Of a stretch of 6,586 nt of DNA, positions 5,214-6,586 are shown in pieces; within the stretch, counting starts at the first letter, position 1, and every line of letters starts with the position of its first letter. The notes beneath the pieces are model-generated. The model saw nothing but the letters and a program-made list of their open reading frames with translations. It was not told the DNA's origin and searched no databases. The DNA lies in contig MGQD01000108.1 in the NCBI GenBank assembly GCA_001797695.1, positions 33,718 through 40,303 on the forward strand, written 5' to 3'. The translations under genes were made by a program, and so were the position numbers. Source of the DNA: Deltaproteobacteria bacterium RBG_13_49_15 (lineage in GTDB: Bacteria > Desulfobacterota > Desulfobacteria > Desulfobacterales > UBA2156).

Positions 5214-6509
5214 TCAACCTTGGGATATGGGCGTTTTCCGTTTAAACCAGGAGGTAGACATCAGGACGGCAAGGAGGATCAGGCCGATGAAAGTGACCCC
5301 TGCGGCAAAGGAAAAGGAGATGCGGTAAGAAACGTCTTGGGGAACGCCTTTTGCCATGAGGTAATCAGCCACGGGCCCGACCAGGAGGGTTCCGGCAAGT
5401 CCCCAGCTCAAGAAAAACGTGGCATTGAAGATGCCGAAGAAGCGGGCGCGGGTTTTGGGTGAGATGAGGGCCGAGGCCACGGCATAAGAAGAGGCAAGGA
5501 TAATGACATCCGAAGCCCCTTTCAGGAAGTTGCTCAGATAGATCAGCTTCAGATTCAGGGTGGCCGAAAGGAGCGCCAGAGAGGCAATGGCAAGGATCGT
5601 ACCGGTGATCAGTGCGTTGCGATCCCCCAGTTTCCGGCTGATATGTCCGGCCACAAATCCCGTAAGAATCATGGCCACCGACTGCGTGTTGACGATGTAG
5701 GAAAGTTCCCGGCTTGAAACCCCGAAAGCGGATTCCATCACCAGGTACTGGGTCTGGATGACCATGATGGAATTGCGGCCGAAATTAATGAAGACCATGG
5801 CGGTCAGGAAGACGAAAAAGACAAGGGCGTCGGTGCGTTGGGAGTCCGGTTCTGAGGATGCCGATTCTGAGGATTCCAGCGCGATGCCGCCTTCAGGGAC
5901 CCACCGAAGGGGAAGGATCGAAAGAAGCATGACCACTGAGGCTACGAAGAAGAGCGATCCATCGTGAAACCCCCATCCGTTGTATCGCAGGCCCAGCCCA
6001 TCGTAAAGAAGCCCACCGATCCAGATTCCGGCCATTCGGCCGAGACCGCCGAGGCTTGCCAATCTTCCCAGGATGGCATTTCGCTCCTGTTGCGGGTAGA
6101 TGTCCGAGATGAGCGCGCTCCAGCCCACGTTCGACATTGACCAGAAGATTTCCACCGCTGTCAACCCGAAGATTACGGCGTACCCGGCGCCCCGCGGCGA
6201 TTCGGGGATCCGATGGGCGTACCAGACAAGCGCAGTTCCGAGGGCTGCCATGAATTCTCCCCACATAATGAGGGTCCGTCGGAGCTGGAAGCGATCTGAG
6301 ACAGGCCCCCAGACAAAGGTCTGACAAAAGATATTGGCGATCATGGGCAGGGTTGCAAAGAGCGTTGTTTCCGTCACCGAAAGACCCAGGAAATGGCGCA
6401 GATAAATGGACAGGTAGGCATAGAAAAGACCCCGCCGAAACATGGCCATCACCTCGAATGAGGAGATGCCATAAAAGATTTTTCTGCTGCCGGCTTGAAA
6501 CATGTTCAT
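5214..6509 (-). CDS. MFS transporter, 12 transmembrane segments
   Basis: This is an inner-membrane major facilitator superfamily permease of 431 residues, likely a proton-coupled exporter; the substrate cannot be told from sequence. The first half shows an MFS motif A after helix 2 (Gly68, Asp72, Arg73, Arg77-Arg78 in GPVSDRFQLRR). The second half shows its counterpart (Gly288 to Arg297, GHISRKLGDR). A hydrophilic Ser/Glu-rich linker at about 205-226 separates two six-helix halves. Hydrophobic stretches are regularly spaced and the protein ends in a short basic tail (WFKRKTPISQG). Length is normal and no frame damage is seen. The start at 6509 (MNMFQAG) lacks a clear Shine-Dalgarno; Met3 at 6503 is equally possible. 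The gene appears monocistronic in this window, with 77 bases upstream and a weak terminator downstream. Nothing ties it to the R-M locus. Confidence 0.88.
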   Translation of the reverse strand: MNMFQAGSRKIFYGISSFEVMAMFRRGLFYAYLSIYLRHFLGLSVTETTLFATLPMIANIFCQTFVWGPVSDRFQLRRTLIMWGEFMAALGTALVWYAHRIPESPRGAGYAVIFGLTAVEIFWSMSNVGWSALISDIYPQQERNAILGRLASLGGLGRMAGIWIGGLLYDGLGLRYNGWGFHDGSLFFVASVVMLLSILPLRWVPEGGIALESSESASSEPDSQRTDALVFFVFLTAMVFINFGRNSIMVIQTQYLVMESAFGVSSRELSYIVNTQSVAMILTGFVAGHISRKLGDRNALITGTILAIASLALLSATLNLKLIYLSNFLKGASDVIILASSYAVASALISPKTRARFFGIFNATFFLSWGLAGTLLVGPVADYLMAKGVPQDVSYRISFSFAAGVTFIGLILLAVLMSTSWFKRKTPISQG

Positions 6510-6586
6510 ATGTGGTTTTGCTTCGGATTTTTATCGGTTGAAGACCCTTGGAATAAATCGTGATCTTGACTCTTAAGACCGAAATT

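Noticed and set aside
5893..6327. Second minus-strand frame of 144 codons inside the transporter
   Set aside because: It has no membrane segments or domain features and lies within the intact MFS reading frame.
6564..6586. TTGACT near the right edge as a -35 box of a plus-strand promoter
   Set aside because: The matching -10 region and any gene lie outside the window, so it cannot be assessed.

Overview
The window holds a decaying type I restriction-modification (R-M) locus and an unrelated multidrug-type transporter, all on the minus strand, separated by about 0.8 kb of mostly non-coding, partly AT-rich sequence. Composition, long coding regions and Shine-Dalgarno usage indicate a Gram-negative bacterium. 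A dispersed-looking GACGAGCGAAGCGAGATCC-type inverted repeat is of a kind I associate with Desulfobacterota/deltaproteobacteria, but that placement is a weak inference.

Region 1-4416 (minus) reads, in order of transcription, hsdM, a DUF1016/YhcG-type PD-(D/E)XK nuclease gene, a 16-codon minicistron, hsdS, then hsdR running off the window. The R-M genes are damaged. hsdM lacks the usual N-terminal helical domain and carries one frameshift (near 3308) and one in-frame nonsense codon (2990-2992). hsdS has lost its C-terminal conserved region and is fused in frame to hsdR at about position 343, so hsdR lacks its own start and N-terminus. The hsdR part then has a one-base frameshift near 162. The DUF1016 nuclease gene is the only cistron in the locus that looks intact.

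A 41-bp direct repeat (one mismatch) flanks the DUF1016 gene. Each copy encodes the last residues of HsdM (KIQxNFEELGI), a GAGGAG Shine-Dalgarno and an ATGA stop/start overlap. DUF1016 and hsdS therefore start from duplicated copies of the same initiation module. The second copy persists as a minicistron that couples DUF1016 to hsdS through ATGA overlaps at both ends. This looks like insertion of a nuclease gene into an hsdM-hsdS junction while preserving translational coupling.

Region 4417-5213 contains a good extended -10 promoter for the hsdM operon, an orphan 51-codon antitoxin-like ORF (plus), a 66-codon hypothetical ORF (minus) converging on it, an 85-bp inverted-repeat element, several small hairpins, and a weak terminator for the transporter gene. 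Region 5214-6509 (minus) is an intact 12-helix MFS permease with no evident functional link to the R-M locus.
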